Assembly: GCA_019636675.1 (NCBI GenBank)
Contig: JAHBXC010000001.1
Coordinates: 744,001 to 808,000 of the forward strand
DNA from: Phycisphaeraceae bacterium
GTDB taxonomy: Bacteria; Planctomycetota; Phycisphaerae; Phycisphaerales; UBA1924
Reading direction: 5' to 3'
DNA: 64,000 nt
The position numbers were made by a program, and so were the translations under genes. The notes under the pieces were generated by a model. It was not told where the DNA came from and did not search any database. It worked only from the letters and a program-made list of their open reading frames with translations. Every line of letters starts with the position of its first letter. The first letter of the stretch is position 1. Of the stretch, positions 10,930 to 21,296 are shown in pieces.

Positions 10930-13215
10930 ATGACTCACCTCAGGAAGCGCAGCGCAGCGCGCCTGGCAACGTGCGCGTTCGCGATCGCGGCGTGCCTCGT
11001 GACCTCCGCGGCCATCACGGCCGGGGCAGCGCCGAACAACGACCCGTTCCTCAGCGCGTCATCGCGCGAGACCAGCCCGGGCGCCGAGAACAAGGCGGGA
11101 TCCGCGGTCTTCACACAGCGAGCCTCCTCGCTGGGAGAGCCCGGAACGTTCACGCCACCGACGCTCAAACCCGTCACGCGACCCGCGTTCGGCTCCGCCG
11201 CCGCCAAGACAGCGCCGGCCGAGCTTCATCATCTTGATCAACCCTCAAACACGCTGGTCAATGCGCTCTGGGGCGTCACCGCGATCACCGCGGTCGCGGT
11301 CGTCCTGATCGCGTTCCGGCTCGGGCGCGTCCGGCTCGCCGACGGCGCCACCAGGCGCGGGTTCACGCTGGGCAGCAAGCTCACCCTCGCGTTCGGCTCC
11401 CTCGCCGCGATCATCCTGACCGTCAGCACGATGTCGCTCGACGCGATGCACAAGAGCGAAACCCTAATGATCGACTACGAGGACATCGTCCTCGACGCGA
11501 ACCATGCCGCCGATCTCCAGCTCAACGCGTACCGCACACGGATGGCGATGCGTGACTTCCAGATCGACAACGAACAGGCCTCGCTCGACCGCGTCACGAC
11601 CTACGCCGGCCGCGCGATGGCAGACATCGTGGCGTTCGAAGGCGCGCTGACAGACCCCACGCGCCGTGAGCTGCTCGCCGGTCTCCGGAAGGGCTTCGAG
11701 CAGTACGAGGCCGCCTTCCAGCAGCTCGTGAGTCTCGGCGACCGACAGACCGCCATCGTGCAGTCGCAGCTGGAGCCGACGGGCGCACGCCTTGTCGCCC
11801 TCATAAGCGCGATCGTCGAGACCGCGCACGCCTCCGGCGACGACGCTACAGCTGTCGCGGTCAACGAAGACCTTGACCGGCTCTTCCAGGCCCAGCTCGC
11901 GACTCTTCGCTTCCTCCAGACCAACGACACACACGGCGCGACCGAGGCGGTCTCGCTGATGAACGCGTTCATCTCGCACGCGTCGGAGCTCGGCGCCACG
12001 CTCAAGCACCCGACCCAGAAGCGATGGCTCCAGGAATCGATCGAGGGAGCGCGCTTCTACACGCAGACCGTGCAGACGCTCGCCGCCAACGGGGCACAGC
12101 TCGCCGAGATCCGCACGGCGCGCATGGGACCCGCGGGCATCGCGATGCTCTCGAACGCCGACAAGCTTCACGAGAGCATCCTCGAGCGCACGCACGACGT
12201 CGAGAAAGCACTCGCGTCGAACGCGGCGTTCACCCGCAACAAGTCGATCACCGCGGTGACCGCCGCGCTCGCGATCGCCATCATCGTCAGCATCATTCTC
12301 ATCCGCGCGATCACCGGCGCGACCAACAAGGTCCTCTCCGTGCTTCAGTCCGTCGCGGCGGGCGACCTGACGCGTGAGGCGCTCAAGCTCAAGTCCTCCG
12401 ACGAGATCGGGGAGCTGGCCCGCGCCACCGACTCCATGAACGAGTCCCTCAAGCAGATCATGGCCGACGTCTCCACCTCCGCCGGGGGCGTCGCCTCCGC
12501 CGCCACCGAGATCGCCGCCTCCAACGAGGAGATGTCCGCCGGGCTCGCCGAGCAGGCCGACCAGGTCTCGCAGGTCTCCGCCGCCACCGAGGAGATGTCC
12601 GCCACCTCCCAGGAGGTCGCCAACAAGTCCACCGAGGGCAAGGGCGTGGTCGAGCAGACCATCTCACGCATCGAGGAGATCGCCTCCGAGGTGCGCGCCT
12701 CCGCCGCCGCCGTCAACTCGCTCGGGCAGAAGAGCGAGGAGATCGGGCAGATCATCTCCGTCATCAACGACATCGCCGACCAGACCAACCTCCTCGCGCT
12801 CAACGCCGCCATCGAAGCCGCACGCGCCGGAGAGCACGGGCGCGGGTTCGCGGTCGTCGCCGACGAGGTGCGTCAGCTGGCCGAGCGGACGACCAAGGCC
12901 ACCGAGCAGGTGGGCCAGTCGATCCGCGAGATCCAGCAGGAGACCACGGGCGCGGTGCAGCGCATGGAGGGCGGCACCGAGAAGGTGGCCGCCGGCGTGG
13001 AGTACGCCAAGCAGGCCGGCGACGCGCTGAGCAGCATCGTGACGGCGGCGGAGCAGCAGAGCAGCGCGACCATCGAGATCGCGCAGAGCGTGGAGCAGAT
13101 CAACTCGGTGGCGCTGCAGAGCCGCGAGGGCGCCGCCCAGGCCGCCGCCGCCGCCGCGCAGCTCTCCGCAGAGGCCGAGAAGCTCCAGTCACTCGTCAAG
13201 AAGTTCAAGGTCTGA
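10930..13215 (+). CDS. MCP with extra N-terminal exported segment and long helical sensor
   Basis: 761 residues from ATG 10930; ACTGGAGACCGAGG lies just upstream as ribosome site. Order: signal-peptide-like 1-32; about 70 low-complexity residues; TM at 107-128; TM at 146-165; a helical sensor of about 270 residues (165-435) with long coiled stretches, compatible with an HBM-type ligand domain; TM at 440-460; HAMP ([20 protein letters not shown]); then the MCP signalling domain with [20 protein letters not shown]. The exported segment plus extra TM ahead of a standard MCP is unusual. The start could instead be an internal one near residue 145 if the N-terminal part is not translated, but no frame break is seen. 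A terminator follows at 13261. Confidence 0.88.
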   Translation: MTHLRKRSAARLATCAFAIAACLVTSAAITAGAAPNNDPFLSASSRETSPGAENKAGSAVFTQRASSLGEPGTFTPPTLKPVTRPAFGSAAAKTAPAELHHLDQPSNTLVNALWGVTAITAVAVVLIAFRLGRVRLADGATRRGFTLGSKLTLAFGSLAAIILTVSTMSLDAMHKSETLMIDYEDIVLDANHAADLQLNAYRTRMAMRDFQIDNEQASLDRVTTYAGRAMADIVAFEGALTDPTRRELLAGLRKGFEQYEAAFQQLVSLGDRQTAIVQSQLEPTGARLVALISAIVETAHASGDDATAVAVNEDLDRLFQAQLATLRFLQTNDTHGATEAVSLMNAFISHASELGATLKHPTQKRWLQESIEGARFYTQTVQTLAANGAQLAEIRTARMGPAGIAMLSNADKLHESILERTHDVEKALASNAAFTRNKSITAVTAALAIAIIVSIILIRAITGATNKVLSVLQSVAAGDLTREALKLKSSDEIGELARATDSMNESLKQIMADVSTSAGGVASAATEIAASNEEMSAGLAEQADQVSQVSAATEEMSATSQEVANKSTEGKGVVEQTISRIEEIASEVRASAAAVNSLGQKSEEIGQIISVINDIADQTNLLALNAAIEAARAGEHGRGFAVVADEVRQLAERTTKATEQVGQSIREIQQETTGAVQRMEGGTEKVAAGVEYAKQAGDALSSIVTAAEQQSSATIEIAQSVEQINSVALQSREGAAQAAAAAAQLSAEAEKLQSLVKKFKV

Positions 13216-13260
13216 GACTCAGCAGGGGATAACCCCGGCGCACACATTACCAGCAGCGCA

Positions 13261-13303
13261 ACGGCGTGGACGGCCCTGTCGCCCTCCACGCCGTCTTTCT
13301 TTT
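13261..13303 (+). terminator. Rho-independent terminator
   Basis: ACGGCGTGGA, 14-base loop, TCCACGCCGT, then CTTTCTTTT. Strong stem with a T-rich tail, 45 bases past the MCP stop. Confidence 0.85.
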
Positions 13304-13437
13304 CAGCGTCCCCTCGCGACCCGCAAGGTCGCTCGTGACGGGATCAACGACGATCGATCAAGAACAGGATCCTGCCGATGGGGTACCCGAGTCCGTTCGC
13401 CGAACCGCACACACAGTCCACCCGAGGGTGTCCCACG

Positions 13438-15030
13438 ATGCGCATCCGAACCAAGATCGTTGGCCTCGCGGCCGTCCCCTGCGTCGCCCTTCTCGCGACG
13501 AACATCAACAGCTGGAACGAGCTGCGCCAGACCAGCGGGCTTGCGCTCGAATCCTTCGAGCACGAGATCGACATCGCCGAGCGGATCGAGTCGCTCAATG
13601 AATCGATCGTCTACCTGCTCAACGCGGACCGCGACGCCCATCAGGCGCTGATCGCGGAGAAGGACATCCTGGCGGCCGCCACGCCCGAGGCCGTCCGAGC
13701 GGCGGGCAAGTTCAACGCCGAGAACCTCCAGCAGATCGTCGATCGCATGCAGCTCGCCAGCGCGGTGTTCGACGACGAGATGCGCGCGCTCCGCGCCAAG
13801 TTCGAGAACGACTTCGCCGCATGGAAGCGGTTCTCGGAGGCGATCGTCGCCGATCGCGTGGCCGGGAAGAGCGATCCGACCCTCGCCGATCGCCACGCCC
13901 GATCGATCAAGTTGTTCGACACGATGCGCGTGCACATCGACGACCTCCAGAACCTCATGGAGGAGCGGATCGTCGCCCTGACGACCGAGGCGGCGGCCAG
14001 CCGCGAGCAGATCGTCGCCGACATCGACACGAACACCCGCAGCGCGACCACCGTCTCGCTGGCGCTCGGCGGCGGCGCGCTCGCGCTGACCCTCGGGCTC
14101 GCGACCGTCATCTGTCTCAGCGTGTTCCGGCGCCTGGGCAACCTCCTCGCTCGCATGTCCGATGTCGCCGAGGGCGACGGCGACCTGACCATCCGCATCA
14201 ACGACTCGTCGAAGGACGAGTGCGGCATGCTGGCCCAGCAGTTCGACACGTTCGTCGGACGCGTGCAGGAGATCATGAAGGCGGTCTCCGAGTCCTCGCA
14301 GAGCGTCGCCTCCGCCGCCACCGAGATCGCCGCCTCCAACGAGGAGATGTCCGCCGGTCTCACCGTGCAGTCCGAGCAGACCCAGCAGGTCGCCGAGGCA
14401 ACGCAACGCATGGCGGAGACCGCCAACCAGGTCGCCAACCGCTCGAGCGAGGGCGGTCAGGTCGTCAGCCAGACCATCGAGCAGATCGAGCAGATCGCGG
14501 GCGCTGTCCAGAACTCGGCTGATAAGGTCGGGGAGCTCGGGCGCAAGAGCGACGAGATCGGGCAGATCATCTCGGTCATCAACGACATCGCCGACCAGAC
14601 CAACCTGCTGGCGCTCAACGCCGCCATCGAGGCGGCCCGCGCCGGCGAGCACGGGCGCGGCTTCGCCGTCGTCGCCGACGAGGTACGCAAGCTCGCCGAA
14701 CGAACCACCAAGGCCACCGAGCAGGTCGGGACCTCCATCAAGGAGATCCAGCAGGAGACCTCCTCCGCCGTCACGAACATGCAGGCCGGTCGCGACAAGG
14801 TGCAGCACGGCGTCGACTACGCCCGGCGGGCCGGCGACGCGCTGAGCGCGATCGTCTCGGCCGCCGAGCAGCAGAGCGGCGTGACGCAGGAGATCGCGCA
14901 GAGCATCGATCACCTCAACTCGGTCGCGATGCAGAGCCGCGAGGGCGCGCAGCAGGCCGCCGCCGCCGCGACGCAGCTGTCGTCAGAGGCCGAGAAGCTC
15001 CAGTCGCTGGTGAATCGCTTCAAGGTCTGA
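13438..15030 (+). CDS. Methyl-accepting chemotaxis protein, helical sensor
   Basis: 530 residues. A very short cytoplasmic N-terminus leads into TM1 (about 7-22), a helical periplasmic domain (about 25-195, rich in Glu/Ala/Arg, four-helix-bundle-like), TM2 (about 200-225), HAMP ([20 protein letters not shown]) and the signalling domain with [20 protein letters not shown]. Ligand unknown. ATG 13438 was preferred over 13378 because it places TM1 at the N-terminus as in the paralogues. It is followed by a strong terminator at 15059 and so is probably a single-gene transcript. Confidence 0.92.
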   Translation: MRIRTKIVGLAAVPCVALLATNINSWNELRQTSGLALESFEHEIDIAERIESLNESIVYLLNADRDAHQALIAEKDILAAATPEAVRAAGKFNAENLQQIVDRMQLASAVFDDEMRALRAKFENDFAAWKRFSEAIVADRVAGKSDPTLADRHARSIKLFDTMRVHIDDLQNLMEERIVALTTEAAASREQIVADIDTNTRSATTVSLALGGGALALTLGLATVICLSVFRRLGNLLARMSDVAEGDGDLTIRINDSSKDECGMLAQQFDTFVGRVQEIMKAVSESSQSVASAATEIAASNEEMSAGLTVQSEQTQQVAEATQRMAETANQVANRSSEGGQVVSQTIEQIEQIAGAVQNSADKVGELGRKSDEIGQIISVINDIADQTNLLALNAAIEAARAGEHGRGFAVVADEVRKLAERTTKATEQVGTSIKEIQQETSSAVTNMQAGRDKVQHGVDYARRAGDALSAIVSAAEQQSGVTQEIAQSIDHLNSVAMQSREGAQQAAAAATQLSSEAEKLQSLVNRFKV

Positions 15031-15058
15031 TCGCCCGCCCACTGCCCACAACACACAG

Positions 15059-15090
15059 CCGCCGCGGACCATGGTCCGCGGCGGTTATTC
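15059..15090 (+). terminator. Terminator: 12-bp palindromic stem
   Basis: CCGCCGCGGACC, AT, GGTCCGCGGCGG, then TTATT. A perfect 12-bp inverted repeat 29 bases after the MCP stop. Confidence 0.8.
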
Positions 15091-15277
15091 CGCGCCAGCG
15101 AGCAGGTACGGTTGTTCCGGACACAAAGGTTTGATCTTCACATTTGCCTTGGCGCGTTGTGATTTTCCACAGACGACCTGACGATTTCATGAGCTCGTGG
15201 GGGGCGCGTTGCCGACGCAGCGCGTGAGAAGTGTGGACATGCGGAGCGCCGCGACGCTCTCCCCCCGGAGCACATTC

Positions 15278-16144
15278 GTGAGCAAGACACACACCCGCCT
15301 GACGCTGGCGTGCGCGATCACTGCGCTCGCCCAGCCGTCGTTGGCGCAGGACGCGCCGCCCGCCGCCGAATCGCGCCTGCACTTCGATGCAGCCGTCGAG
15401 ATCACCACCGCCTACTTCTTCCGCGGCATCCTGCAGGAAGATCAGGGCGTGATCGTTCAGCCGGCCTTCACCGTCGGTGCCGACCTCGTCAAGCACGACG
15501 CGTTCGTGCTCACCCTCAGCGCCGGGACCTGGAACAGCGTCCACGGCGAGGCGACCGGAGCGCAGACCAGCGACACCAGCCTCGAACACTGGTACGAATC
15601 CGATGTCTACTTCTCCCTCACCGCGTCGTGGGAGAAGTGGACCCTCGACGCGACCTATACCTGGTACCTCAGCCCCAACGACGCTTTCGAGACCATCCAG
15701 GAGCTGAGCTTCGGCGTCAGCTTCGACGACTCTGACTTCCTCGGTGCGTGGGCGCTGCAACCCTCGGTCACGCTCGCGCTCGAGACCGGCTCGAACTTCG
15801 CCGACGGCGCGGACTCCGATCGCGGCATCTACCTCGGCCTCGGGATCAGCCCAGGTTTCGACGCCTCCATCGGGCACGATCGCACGCTCTCGATCACCTT
15901 CCCGATTGAAGTCGGCCTCAGTCTCTCCGACTATTACCAGGACGCCAGCGGCGACGACGACTTCTTCGGGTATGCGTCGCTCGGCGTACGCCTCGAAACC
16001 GCTCTGCCGATGCCCTCCGGTTTCGGCTCGTGGGCAGTGTACGGCGGCGTGAACGCCCTCTTCCTCGGGGACAACCTCAAAGCCGTCAACAACGACGACT
16101 CGTCCGAGGTCATCGCGTTTATCGGCATCTCGCTCTCCTTCTGA
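15278..16144 (+). CDS. TorF-like outer-membrane porin
   Basis: 288 residues if started at GTG 15278, which has GGAG seven bases upstream and gives a clean signal peptide (residues 1-24, ending SLAQ). ATGs at 15197 and 15239 add a poor basic extension. The mature part is rich in alternating beta-strand patterns with aromatic girdles (ITTAYFFRGI, WTLDATYTWYL, IYLGLGISPGF) and ends in Phe, the usual beta-barrel C-terminus. The opening pattern matches TorF-type putative porins (TIGR02001); that match is from memory. Its stop is 18 bases before the next MCP, so porin and chemoreceptor are probably co-transcribed. Confidence 0.72.
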   Translation: MSKTHTRLTLACAITALAQPSLAQDAPPAAESRLHFDAAVEITTAYFFRGILQEDQGVIVQPAFTVGADLVKHDAFVLTLSAGTWNSVHGEATGAQTSDTSLEHWYESDVYFSLTASWEKWTLDATYTWYLSPNDAFETIQELSFGVSFDDSDFLGAWALQPSVTLALETGSNFADGADSDRGIYLGLGISPGFDASIGHDRTLSITFPIEVGLSLSDYYQDASGDDDFFGYASLGVRLETALPMPSGFGSWAVYGGVNALFLGDNLKAVNNDDSSEVIAFIGISLSF

Positions 16145-16162
16145 TCCAGAGGCGCAACACAT

Positions 16163-17725
16163 ATGAAGCTGCTCGGCAATCTCGGCATCCGCACGAAGCT
16201 CTCGATCCTCCTTGTCGCGGCCATCGGCGGCCTCGGCGTCTTCGCGCTCGTCGCCTTCTCGACCCTCAACCGGGTCAAGATCAACGGCGACATGTACAAC
16301 GCGATCATCAGCAAGAAGGATCTTCTGGCGGACATCCTCCCGCCGCCGAACTACATCATCGAGTCCTATCTCGTCGCGCTCGAGATGACGCACGAGAGCG
16401 ACCCGGCGCGCATCGCGATGCTCGCCGAGACTTCGGTCCGGCTCACCGCCGAGTACCGGGAGCGCGAGAACCACTGGCTCGAACACCTCGAGCCCGGCGA
16501 GATGCGCGTCTCGCTCCTGGACCACTCCCGCTCCGCGGCCAATGAATTCTTCACGCTGCGCGACCAGCGCCTCATCCCGGCGATCCAGGCCGGGCAGCGC
16601 GACGAGGCCGTCGCGCTCATGAACGGCCCGGTGCGAGCGGCGTACGAGCGCCATCGCGCCGGAATCGATCGGGTCGTTGAACTCGCCGCGGCGCGTGCGG
16701 CCGAGATCGAGACCGAGGCGTCTAGCGCGATCGCGCGGGGCACCAGCGGGCTTTTCGGCGTCGGAGCCGGGCTCATCGTCGCGGTTCTCGCTGTCGTCCT
16801 CGTCATCGGCTCTGACCTGTCGCGAGAGATCAACCGCGTCGTCGCGCTGCTCAAAGACATCGCGACGGGCGAGGGCGACCTCACGAAGCGGCTCCAGAGC
16901 ACCCGAAAGGACGAGATCGGCCAGCTCGCGCGCTGGTTCGATTCCTTCATCGAGCGATTGCACTCGATGATCGCTGAGATCGTCAGCATCGGCGCGCAGG
17001 TGGCCGGCGCAGCCACCCAGATCGCCGCGAGCAGCGAGGAAATGGCCGCCGGCCTCAACGAGCAAGCGCAACAGACCACGCGCGTCTCGGCTTCGACCGA
17101 CCAGATGGCTTCCACGGCGGAGGAGGTCTCGCGCAAGAGCACGGAGGGCAAGACCGTCGTCGAGCAGACCGTGCGAGAGATCGACCAGATCGCGCAAGAA
17201 GTCACGGGCTCGGCTCTTGCCGTGGGTGAGCTCGGTCGTAAGGGCGACGAGATCGGGCAGATTATCTCGGTCATCAACGACATCGCCGACCAGACCAACC
17301 TCCTCGCGCTCAACGCCGCCATCGAGGCGGCGCGCGCCGGCGAGCACGGACGCGGGTTCGCCGTCGTCGCCGACGAGGTCCGCAAGCTCGCCGAACGAAC
17401 CACCAAGGCCACCGAGCAGGTCGGGACCTCCATCAAGGAGATCCAGACCGGCACCACCGCCGCCGTTGAACGCATGGACAGCGGCGCAAAGCGCGTGAAG
17501 ACCGGCGTCGAGCTTGCCCGCAGCGCCGGCGACGCCCTCACGAGCATCGTCGCCGCGGCGCAGGAGCAGGCGGAAGCGGTCGGCGAGATCGCGCGCAACA
17601 TCGAGCAGATCAACGCGGTGTCGCAGCAATCCACGGAGGGTGCGTCCCAGGCCGCCTCCGCCGCCGCGACGCTCTCCGACGAGGCCGAGAAGCTGCAATC
17701 GCTGGTTGGTCGTTTCAAGGTGTGA
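16163..17725 (+). CDS. Methyl-accepting chemotaxis protein, porin-linked
   Basis: 520 residues. TM1 at about 13-33; a periplasmic helical domain of about 155 residues opening with [20 protein letters not shown], a motif I have seen in other MCP sensors but cannot name; TM2 at about 193-216; HAMP; signalling domain. Its closeness to the porin gene suggests they handle the same solute, the porin admitting what the MCP senses; this is inference. The signalling half shares long near-identical DNA with the haem MCPs, for example 17361-17470 against 10308-10420. Confidence 0.92.
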   Translation: MKLLGNLGIRTKLSILLVAAIGGLGVFALVAFSTLNRVKINGDMYNAIISKKDLLADILPPPNYIIESYLVALEMTHESDPARIAMLAETSVRLTAEYRERENHWLEHLEPGEMRVSLLDHSRSAANEFFTLRDQRLIPAIQAGQRDEAVALMNGPVRAAYERHRAGIDRVVELAAARAAEIETEASSAIARGTSGLFGVGAGLIVAVLAVVLVIGSDLSREINRVVALLKDIATGEGDLTKRLQSTRKDEIGQLARWFDSFIERLHSMIAEIVSIGAQVAGAATQIAASSEEMAAGLNEQAQQTTRVSASTDQMASTAEEVSRKSTEGKTVVEQTVREIDQIAQEVTGSALAVGELGRKGDEIGQIISVINDIADQTNLLALNAAIEAARAGEHGRGFAVVADEVRKLAERTTKATEQVGTSIKEIQTGTTAAVERMDSGAKRVKTGVELARSAGDALTSIVAAAQEQAEAVGEIARNIEQINAVSQQSTEGASQAASAAATLSDEAEKLQSLVGRFKV

Positions 17726-17748
17726 CCGGGACTCTCTTTACCCAGCAT

Positions 17749-17790
17749 CACGCGCCGCGGGACTCACCCCCCCGCGGCGTGCTTTCTTTT
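17749..17790 (+). terminator. Rho-independent terminator
   Basis: GCCGCGGG and CCCGCGGC form the core stem, extended by flanking CACG/GTG, followed by CTTTCTTTT; 24 bases past the MCP stop. Confidence 0.82.
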
Positions 17791-17918
17791 CGGACGACAC
17801 TCGAAGTCTCACGCTCGAAACCCCCCGAACCCGCTTGGATCGGGCGGGTAACCGACTACCATGTCTGGAGCGCCGATCGGCGCCGCGCCCGTCCACGAGC
17901 GAACGAGAGAGACCCGAC

Positions 17919-19310
17919 ATGACGATCCGTGCCCTGCCTTCCGTTGCGCTGCTCGCCTCCCTCGCCGGGATCGCCGGCGCGAGCGTTCCCCAGTACGCCG
18001 CCCCTCAGCTCCAGGCCCGCGCGAACTTCAGCGGCGCCTTCAATCTGCCCAACTCGGCCTTCTTCACCAACTCGTCCCCCGAGATCAACGACCTCGGGCG
18101 CGTCGTCTTTCGCGTCGGCGTCATCGGCGGAACGAACTCTCAGGGCGTGTGGTACGGCGGCGACGGGCAGGGCTCCATCCTCTACTTCTCCCCCAATGTC
18201 GAGGACTCGCGCGTCGGCGATCCCACCATCAGCAATTCCAACGAGATCGTCACCGACCAGTCCAACGCTTCACCTTCCGGGGTGATCCGCATCGCCCCCG
18301 ACTCGGGGAGCGCCACCGTCCTGATCAACCCCGGCTTCCCCTTCGGCGTCGAGGCGTTCTCGTCCGTGCAGGTCAACGACCTGGGCCAGATCGGCTTCCG
18401 CGGGCGCGTCGGCTTCCTCGGCAACATCTGGGTATCGTGGAGCGCCGGCCAGCAGGTCGCGCACGCCGCCGAGGTCGGCGTTGATCCGACCTCTCCCTAC
18501 TCCTTCCTGTTCACGCCCGGCTTCAACGACGCGCGCCAGATCGCCGGCAAGGTTCGCCTCGCGCCCGGCCTGGGCAACGAGCGCCCCGACCAGATCCGCA
18601 TCTTCAACAGCGACGGCTCCTCCGTGCTCATCGCCGAGGACCGCGACTCCAACCCGGCCTCGCCCTACACCGCGTTCGACAACTCGGTCGCGCTCACCAG
18701 CGACGGGCGCGTCGCGTTCATCGCGAACCTCTTCGGGGGCGGTCGCGGTGTGTTCCTCTCCGACGGCGCGAACACCGTGACGATCGCGACGACCAACGAC
18801 CCCGCGGTGTCGAACATCGAGTCGTTCAGGCCCGCCGCCAACGACCACGGGCTCGTGGTCTTCCGCGCCTTCAACGGCGCGGGCAAGCGCGCGGTCTTCG
18901 CGGGCGACGGGTCGTCGCTCGTGCAGGTCGTCACGCAGGACGACATCGTGCAGACCGATCTCGGCCCCGCGCAAATCAGCGAGAACAACCCCAGCGATCC
19001 CGCGTTCGGCGGCTCGCCCGGCGTGAACAACAACGGCGATGTCGTCTTCGGCGCCGCGCTCATCCCCCCCGGCAACCCGGCGGTCGAGTACGGCTCAGGG
19101 ATCTTCGTCGCCAGAGCGATCCTCAGCGTCGTCCCCGGCGACCTCAACGGCGACGGCGTCGTGAACTTCGCCGATCTCAACCTCGTGCTCAGCAACTTCG
19201 GGCAGACCGGCGAGCCCGGATCGACCCCGGGCGACGCGAACGACGACGGCGTGGTCAACTTCGCCGACCTCAACGTGGTGCTGACCAACTTCGGCGCCAG
19301 TACACGCTGA
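17919..19310 (+). CDS. Secreted repeat protein with dockerin-like Ca-binding tail
   Basis: 463 residues. Signal peptide 1-21 ([14 protein letters not shown]). The body (about 25-400) contains repeated phrases of the form INDLG-x-[34 protein letters not shown], about once per 60-75 residues, probably beta-propeller or beta-solenoid blades. The last 55 residues hold two EF-hand-like loops, [13 protein letters not shown] and [13 protein letters not shown], in the arrangement of planctomycete dockerin-like domains, probably for calcium-dependent attachment outside the cell. ATG 17919 follows GAGAGAGAC. It sits among the chemoreceptor genes but has no evident link to signalling. Confidence 0.85.
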   Translation: MTIRALPSVALLASLAGIAGASVPQYAAPQLQARANFSGAFNLPNSAFFTNSSPEINDLGRVVFRVGVIGGTNSQGVWYGGDGQGSILYFSPNVEDSRVGDPTISNSNEIVTDQSNASPSGVIRIAPDSGSATVLINPGFPFGVEAFSSVQVNDLGQIGFRGRVGFLGNIWVSWSAGQQVAHAAEVGVDPTSPYSFLFTPGFNDARQIAGKVRLAPGLGNERPDQIRIFNSDGSSVLIAEDRDSNPASPYTAFDNSVALTSDGRVAFIANLFGGGRGVFLSDGANTVTIATTNDPAVSNIESFRPAANDHGLVVFRAFNGAGKRAVFAGDGSSLVQVVTQDDIVQTDLGPAQISENNPSDPAFGGSPGVNNNGDVVFGAALIPPGNPAVEYGSGIFVARAILSVVPGDLNGDGVVNFADLNLVLSNFGQTGEPGSTPGDANDDGVVNFADLNVVLTNFGASTR

Positions 19311-19495
19311 GTCTCATTGCGACGCATACTCGCGTGCATATCCGCTGCGTAGCGCACGCGGGCGTATTTGCGACATTTTACTCTGCAATTGCTCAAGCGT
19401 CGGCTGATCCCGGCCGATTCGCTCGGCAGTGTGGTCCGGGGGAAGGCCGCGACGCCTTGCGTCTGTATTCTCACGCCGATGTGTGGGTGACGAAA

Positions 19496-21178
19496 ATGCT
19501 GCAACGCGTTCGAGATATCGGTCTGTCCGCCAAGATCGTGGGCGCGGTGATTCTCACGATGCTCATCGTGCTCACCGTGAATTTCGTCGTCTTTCTGAAG
19601 GGATACCGCGAGGACACGCTCGCTCGCTACATCGAGCGCGCCGCCGCCTTCACCGCCGTCGCCGACGAGGCCAAGTCTCACGCCGCGCACCTCATGCTCA
19701 ACGGCAGCGTCGACACCGACGCCCTCGTCGCCGAGGCCGTCGCTCAGGTCGCCGCCGGGAGGCCCTACACCCAGACTCGCTTCTTCGACACCATCCCCGT
19801 CGTCGTCGGATGGACCACCGCCGAGAAGGCCGCCCAGCGCGAGGGCATCGAGTTCTACATCCAGGCATTCAACGCTCGCAACAAGTCCAACGAGCCGCAG
19901 CACGGCTCCTTCGAAGCAACACTCCTTACCGACCTCGAGCGACAGGTCAACGCCGGCGGCGAGCTCACCCTCGCACGCGTCAACCAGGCCACCAACTCCC
20001 TCCACTACATGCGCGCCATACGCCTCGACCAGTCATGCATGATGTGCCACGGCGTCCCCGGCAACGAGTACGACACCGACAAGGACGGCAAGGACCCCCT
20101 CGGATTCGCGATGGAGGGCTGGAGGGTCGGCGACACCCACGGCGCTTACGAGATCGTCGTCCCGCTCAACACACTCGACGCCAAGGTCGCAGGATTCACC
20201 ACGAGCGGGCTCGGGTTCACCCTTCCCCTCGTGGGCGCGGCGTGCGTCGGCTTTGTGTATCTGCTCCGCGTCATGCTCGGACGCCCGATCGCGTCGCTCA
20301 TCGCCGCCGCGGAGCGGGTGTCCGCGGGCGATCTGACCTCGCGCTTCGATCTGGACCGCGGCGACGAGATGGGCAAACTGGCCAAGTGGTTCAACACCTT
20401 CGTCGGTTCGCTGCACGCGCTGATCCACGAGGTGACCGGCGTCACCCAGCAGGTCGCCGGCGCGTCGACGCAGATCGCCGCCAGCAGCGAGGAGATGGCC
20501 GCCGGACTCACCCAGCAGGCGCAGCAGACCTCGGGCGTCTCGGCGTCCACAGACCAGATGGCGTCGGCGTCGCGCGAGGTCGCGCACGCCAGCACCGAGG
20601 GCAAAGCCGTCGTCGAGCAGACGATCACGGAGATCAACGCGATCGCGGCGGAGGTCGCCGACTCGGCCGGCGTGATCGGCGAGCTTGGCAAGAAGGGCGA
20701 CGAGATCGGGCAGATTATCTCGGTCATCAACGACATCGCCGACCAGACCAACCTCCTCGCGCTCAACGCCGCCATCGAAGCCGCACGCGCCGGAGAGCAC
20801 GGGCGCGGCTTCGCCGTCGTCGCCGACGAGGTACGCAAACTCGCCGAACGAACCACCAAGGCCACCGAGCAGGTCGGCGCGTCGATCAAAGAGATTCAGC
20901 ACGGCACATCGCTCGCGGTCGAGAAAATGGGCGAGAGCACCACGCGTGTGAGGACCGGGGTCCAGCTCGCCGAATCCGCGGGCGGCGCCCTGGCGACGAT
21001 CGTGACGGCGGCCGAGGAGCAGTCCTCCGCCGTGGCCGAGATTGCGCAGAACATCGAGCAGATCAACGCCGTCACCCAGCAGTCCACCGAGGGCGCGTCC
21101 CAGGCCGCCTCCGCCGCTGCGACGCTCTCCTCGCAGGCGGAACGGCTCCAGGAGCTCGTCTCCAAGTTCAAGCTGTAA
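19496..21178 (+). CDS. MCP with periplasmic c-type haem sensor (paralogue 2)
   Basis: 560 residues from ATG 19496, chosen because [18 protein letters not shown] aligns with the start of the paralogue at 8985; the frame opens at 19334 but that part is spacer-like. Same layout: TM1, haem domain with CMMCHG (codons near 20033), TM2, HAMP, signalling domain. The DNA of the sensor (19633-20191) is almost the same as 9122-9680, with few differences, many silent, whereas the N-terminus, TM2, HAMP and parts of the signalling domain have diverged. Expected to bind haem c through Cys-Cys-His, which needs export and a cytochrome c maturation system elsewhere. Confidence 0.93.
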   Translation: MLQRVRDIGLSAKIVGAVILTMLIVLTVNFVVFLKGYREDTLARYIERAAAFTAVADEAKSHAAHLMLNGSVDTDALVAEAVAQVAAGRPYTQTRFFDTIPVVVGWTTAEKAAQREGIEFYIQAFNARNKSNEPQHGSFEATLLTDLERQVNAGGELTLARVNQATNSLHYMRAIRLDQSCMMCHGVPGNEYDTDKDGKDPLGFAMEGWRVGDTHGAYEIVVPLNTLDAKVAGFTTSGLGFTLPLVGAACVGFVYLLRVMLGRPIASLIAAAERVSAGDLTSRFDLDRGDEMGKLAKWFNTFVGSLHALIHEVTGVTQQVAGASTQIAASSEEMAAGLTQQAQQTSGVSASTDQMASASREVAHASTEGKAVVEQTITEINAIAAEVADSAGVIGELGKKGDEIGQIISVINDIADQTNLLALNAAIEAARAGEHGRGFAVVADEVRKLAERTTKATEQVGASIKEIQHGTSLAVEKMGESTTRVRTGVQLAESAGGALATIVTAAEEQSSAVAEIAQNIEQINAVTQQSTEGASQAASAAATLSSQAERLQELVSKFKL

Positions 21179-21252
21179 ATGCACGACAGTGTGTGCGCCG
21201 GCCGGTCGTCCCCGGCTGGCGTCGCGTGGATGCTCTCGAGCGACCACGCGCG

Positions 21253-21289
21253 GAACGCGGGCTTGCGCTGGCCCGCGTTCTGCGTTTTT
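21253..21289 (+). terminator. Rho-independent terminator after haem MCP 2
   Basis: GAACGCGGGC, eight-base loop, GCCCGCGTTC, TGCGTTTTT. It lies just before the convergent pdxJ stop (21297). Confidence 0.85.
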
Positions 21290-21296
21290 GCCCTGC

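Noticed and set aside
13303-14913. 536-codon minus-strand frame opposite an MCP
   Set aside because: Low-complexity LDLLDGG-type sequence repeating under each MCP; an antisense shadow.
15020-17698. 892-codon open frame on the minus strand across porin and MCP
   Set aside because: It mirrors the third-position GC pattern of the plus-strand genes, has Val/Gly/Arg/Asp-rich composition and no domain; a shadow of real genes.
19393-19420. Sigma28-like promoter (TCAA, 16 bases, GCCGATTC) before haem MCP 2
   Set aside because: Only loosely matches TAAA-N15-GCCGATAA, and no similar site was seen before the other MCPs; could be chance.
9000-21178. CRISPR-like or transposon-like reading of repeated blocks
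   Set aside because: The repeats are coding parts of five MCP paralogues, unequal in spacing, with no spacers, transposase or terminal repeats.
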